A stretch of DNA of 64,000 nt, from contig JAEVLN010000004.1 in the NCBI GenBank assembly GCA_018350325.1, forward strand, positions 1,054,001 through 1,118,000. The letters are read 5' to 3'. A model generated the notes under the pieces. The model made no database searches, was not told the DNA's origin, and saw nothing but the letters and a program-made list of their open reading frames with translations. Of this stretch, positions 60,373-64,000 are shown piece by piece; within the stretch, counting starts at the first letter, position 1, and each line of letters begins with the position of its first letter. This DNA is from Globodera rostochiensis. Lineage: Eukaryota; Nematoda; Chromadorea; Rhabditida; Heteroderidae. The position numbers and the translations under genes were made by a program.

Positions 60373-61223
60373 ACCACGACTGCGCAGCATCGGGGAATGA
60401 ATGAGTCAGACGTTTGAATTTTGGAGGAGCACAATGTTTTTTTTATTTATCCGCGAAACAATCCATCTCTATACTCTGTTCATCCTCGAAAAATCCCGTT
60501 CGTTGTTATCTGTTTCCTTTGATACCGCTCTTCCAGACAACTCTCGATAAAAATTTTCTCCATTTAAAATTCCTCCAATGATAAATTTTGTTGAAATAGT
60601 GGTTCAAGTTAAGTTGTCTGGGCGCATGTCTGACAGGGCTGTTCGGGGTTACCCGAGGACTTTTGGGTCTCCCACATTTCTCGACCCTTTGCAGCCCTTA
60701 TGACTGGATATTCCAATTGATTTGCTGGCGGAGAAAGCGCCCGAAAACAAAACGAAACATTTGCAAAAAAAAGTGGGAATAATTTGTGTTGTCAGAGGAG
60801 AGTCATGCTGCGAAATTGATCCCCACTATTGTTTTGCGGCTCATTGAATGGAAAGGAGAGTCGATGGTTCTAAATGTCTTAAAATCTGCTATTTGATGCC
60901 CTTATTACGAATTCGTCCAGAGAAAATAAAAAAATAATTTAGTGGTTTTTGAATCGGTTGAATTTTTTAAAATAGAGAAAACGGCAATCCTCGGGAATTG
61001 GGGCCCCGACGGAAAAGAATCTTAAAAATAAACCCCTAAGCTGTGGCTTAAGCCTAAGCCTAGAACCCCTATTTGCTCAGAATCGAGAGCAACCAAATTT
61101 TTGCAGATTCATAATCAGCTAATAATTACAACAAATGTACAGAAAGTGGTTTTACCAAAATAATCGCCTTTTGGATTTAAGTTTGGCGGGTTTTCGATTT
61201 CAATTGGTACAATCCTGCTCTCA
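60373..61223. other. Intergenic between convergent genes
   Basis: Holds the 3' ends of the CNBP-like and MAX genes. No recognisable gene or repeat apart from a short CCTAAGC tract at 61035-61065. Confidence 0.5.
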
Positions 61224-62249
61224 TCAGTTTTGCGGATGCTGTTGGATCATTTTCTTCTGCTGCTTTTGAGCTTGGCATTTGTCCGCCGTCGAAATTTGGT
61301 TGCGAATCGATGTGTTCATCTCTTCTAGCTTTTCGATTTCTTCTTTCAAGTCGCACATCTCATTTTGGCTTTTCTGAATGGTGTCGATGGCCTTCTTCAG
61401 GATTTGGGCGCGGGAGGCCTGAATGAGAAAAGCAGTGGTTACGCTCGCCAATAGCGAATTTTTTTCTACTTTCCTGATTCGATTATGAGAGAAACTAATC
61501 ACTTATTTCTGCAAAAATTTAATTATGTTTTTTCGTTTGCTCACTCTGTCATTGGTAAAGTTGGGAATTTCGTCCTTCAACGAGCAATACATCTGTGCAG
61601 AGGGAACGCAAATAACCCCACGTCGTATACAAAATAATTAAATTTTAGATTTTCTGTACCAAAAGTAAAACCATGTTCTTTAAGCAATTCTCACGTCTTT
61701 GATGTTGTCGCGTCGTCTCCGTTCCAAGGCATTCTGAATTATACAACAATTTGGTGACCAATGTTTATTTGGCTATGCCTTTATAGTTTCGTTTGTACTG
61801 CCCCATTTTAGTAAACGCATTAAAAATCTGCAATTGGGGGCTCTGGGGTCGTAGAATAAAATTTAGTCACGTTTTACCGATGTTTAGCCAGGCTTCAAGA
61901 AGGAAAGATGAACACTCGCCGCCCCAAAAACACTAGTAAAACAAAGCCCTAAAAGTTTGGCTCACATGTTGGGCGCGAGCTTGCCTCTTTGAATCGCTTA
62001 TTTGGTCAGTGGTGGTGCTGCTGGGCGCAGGAGAGACACCGCTGTACTCGTCCATCTATTAAGGGGGGGGGGGGGTCAGAACTAATATGGAACCTCATCT
62101 AATGATCAACAAAATGTGCCTTAATTTTTTTCTTGGTGAACGAAATGTGCTTAAATTTTTTTGTCTCAAACATCCGTGACAATGAGTCATATCCCTTCCG
62201 CAAACGATCAGTAACTCACACCGTCATCGCTGAAGTCCTGATCACTCAT
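61224..62249 (-). CDS. mxl: MAX-like bHLH-leucine-zipper transcription factor, 5 exons
   Basis: Exons 62249-62220, 62055-61966, 61733-61695, 61592-61545, 61418-61224, all phase 0, giving about 133 residues. It begins MSDQDFSDDG, like vertebrate MAX (MSDNDDIEV). The basic region KRQARAQHNALERRRRDNIK has the His, Glu and Arg of E-box readers. Helix 1/loop MYCSLKDEIPNFTNDR and helix 2 ASRAQILKKAIDTIQ match MAX in length, and KASRAQIL-type sequence is diagnostic. The zipper follows (heptad pattern in EMCDLKEEIEKLEEMNTS). It should dimerise with MML/MDL-type partners in the nucleus. Which of the nematode mxl paralogues it represents is not decided. Confidence 0.93.
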
Positions 62250-62459
62250 CTCAACGAACAATTCTAATGCTTTTAGGCCAAAGTTCAAATGAATACATTA
62301 CATAGATCGTTAAAAAACGGTATTTTTGGCGCATTAATTAGCCCAGTGAAGTGCCAAATAAAAAAGATTGAGCACTAAAGTATTTATAACACACAATCCG
62401 TTGTAATGATCCGTCAACCGCCCTATAATAAATTCCGATCACTAATTTTAAAGTCATCA

Positions 62460-62916
62460 CTAAGCGTCGTCGCTGATGTCCTTTATGCGCCCTATGCGAT
62501 GGTACTCTTTATAGGCCCAGTCTTTCACCAGAAAATAGGTGACGGTGGGAAAGAAGAACATCCACCAATGCGGCAGCTGCCTCTTAACGGGCTGAAAATG
62601 CGAAGACAGAAAAATTATACGAAAAACAAAAACAAAATTAATTTATGGAGATTTTCAGGGCTAAAACTGATTCACGGCTTTTCGGAGGGGTTCCATAACC
62701 CGGATAAAATTCGTTAAAAGCATGCCTTGACAAATGCGTCGTAGAAGAAGTCCTTCCAAACATTTTGCTCACTCGGGGCCAGTCGAATGAAATACCAACC
62801 ATAGGCCTGCAAATGTTCAATTATTGCGATTGAAGCCCCCAAACGATTACAAGAAAAACGACCTTTCCCAAGTTGCCAAAATGCTTTTCGCCGGCACGGA
62901 TCAGTGACAAACGCAT
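62460..62916 (-). CDS. Cytochrome bc1 complex subunit 8 (UQCRQ/QCR8), 3 exons
   Basis: Exons 62916-62863, 62806-62726 and 62591-62460 (phase 0), giving 88 residues. It begins MRLSLIRAGEKHFGNLGK; the second exon has YFIRLAPSEQNVW; the third PVKRQLPHWWMFFFPTVTYF (membrane helix), then LVKDWAYKEYHRIGRIKD. FGNL near the start, L(S/A)P-x-EQ, and the V-x-P-x(4)-YL-x-x-W-x-x-E-x-x-R order match UQCRQ (QP-C). Length agrees with the family (about 80-95). Intron 2 has a GC donor (AAG/gcatgc). Mitochondrial inner membrane. A few other small mitochondrial subunits share this look, so the name is likely but not certain. Confidence 0.75.
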
Positions 62917-64000
62917 TTCTCGTTTTGTTGTTCGATATTTCGATAAAATATCGGTATCGAAAAATATCGAGCTCCTAACATTTTTCCGATACGATATATC
63001 GAACGATATTTCGATAAAATATCGGTATCGAAAAATATCGAGAAAAAAACCGATATATCGCGATATTTTTTGCAAATTTTTTTTTGACTAATATGCAGAA
63101 AAAGTCATAAAAACGCAACAATAAAAAGTTCTAATTTTTAACTCTTCAACTCCACCATGAGAATCCATCCTTTTAAAGAAACTCGTGAGAGCCCGACGAT
63201 GCCGACAGGTGCGTCGGAAAATTTGGGATTTTTGTAAATGAAATTTCACCAACATTTTTTGCAAAATTAAGCAATTTGGGATCGGAAAAAATTTCAAAAC
63301 AAATTGGTTTACATGAGAGTGGAGGATGTCCGGCGGTGCCGATAGGCGCCGCCGGGGGAATTTTTACAAAAATTGGCAACCTTTGTTAAAATTTGAAGAA
63401 AAAATTCAAAAAAGATGCGATGAATTTTTTAAAAAATTTGTCTTTTGCGCGTATTTTAATTGAAATTATTAAAAAATTTATTTAAAAAATTTTATTAATC
63501 AGGGAAGTGTAGGTGACAAGAGGCGAAAAAAAATAATCAAACAGTAAATCAATATAATCCATTAAAATTGTGATACATTTTTTGAGTGAACAAACGCGAT
63601 AATATCGCGATATTTTAACTTTTCGATACGATATATCGAACGATATTTCGATAAAATATCGATATCAAAAAATATCGAATTCCTAACATTTTTCCGATAC
63701 GATATATCGAACGATATTTCGATATAAATATCGCGATATATCGCGATATTTTTATCGAAATATCGTATCGTGCCGAGCACTAATATAAAATATGCACATA
63801 AATCGCGAAATATGCACAAATATGCAAAATATGCACATGGAAATGCGTTCTAGAAGCTTCAAACCAAGCTGAAAACGTTTTTCGCGCGTTTCAGACCGTT
63901 CTCAGTTCACGAAAAAAATATGCATGTGCATATAATTTGCTTCCCTAAATATAAATCAATATTTTGGCTTTTTTGAAAATAAATCAATATTTATGAATTT
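62917..64000. repeat. CGATATTTCG palindromic repeats and GGCGCC core
   Basis: 62930-63075 and 63595-63775 carry tandem-palindromic runs such as CGATATATCGAACGATATTT and CGATAAAATATCGATATCGA. Between them, 63325-63360 holds GGCGGTGCCGATAGGCGCCG, the window-wide core. The end of the window has AATATGCACA units (63790-63840). No gene seen. Confidence 0.7.

Overview
The window looks like nuclear DNA of a nematode, most probably a plant-parasitic tylenchid of the cyst-nematode kind (Globodera/Heterodera). It is AT-rich, genes have many short introns with TTTCAG-like acceptors, and some introns start with GC instead of GT. The recognisable genes are animal ones: GFI1/PAG-3, MAX, PEX13, copine, a worm-type Argonaute and nuclear-encoded mitochondrial proteins. 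The species assignment is inference; the nematode assignment is fairly firm.

Layout. 0.3-4.3 kb: thiamin pyrophosphokinase and PEX13, both on the minus strand. 2.9-15.6 kb: a repeat-dominated block holding a second, broken copy of the 5' half of PEX13, several MITE-like elements and repeated fragments of a Lon-type (S16) protease domain. 16-19 kb: a 3'-truncated copine and an Argonaute remnant with a hAT-like MITE inserted in it. 19-21.6 kb: nested MITEs and GC-rich inverted repeats. 21.6-23.9 kb: TBCEL (tubulin cofactor E-like), apparently intact. 24-36 kb: mostly non-coding, with a 5'-truncated MRPL9 pseudogene, another Lon-domain element and a 964-bp unit repeated three times. 36.1-39.1 kb: two small single-pass membrane protein genes (one resembling complex I NDUFB1) and intact MRPL9. 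39-45.7 kb: little that can be assigned, except one small spliced gene. 45.9-48.4 kb: the zinc-finger factor PAG-3/GFI1. 49.2-51.9 kb: an unusual Ig plus C2H2 zinc-finger protein. 52.3-54.5 kb: a short-chain dehydrogenase with a degraded cofactor motif. 55.2-58.4 kb: a further Lon-domain element, a duplicated SDR exon fragment and a minisatellite of about 24 copies. 59.1-62.9 kb: a CNBP-like zinc-knuckle protein, MAX and UQCRQ (complex III).

The host genes are ordinary housekeeping or regulatory genes and do not form a pathway, although three or four (MRPL9, UQCRQ, the NDUFB1-like gene, possibly its neighbour) are mitochondrial. The more unusual content is the repeat fraction: a dispersed, repeatedly copied Lon proteolytic domain that keeps the Ser-Lys dyad at the spacing of true Lon, MITEs with clear target-site duplications, and segmental copies whose gene parts carry frameshifts. 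All exon structures were read by eye from splice signals and protein similarity from memory; no alignment was run.
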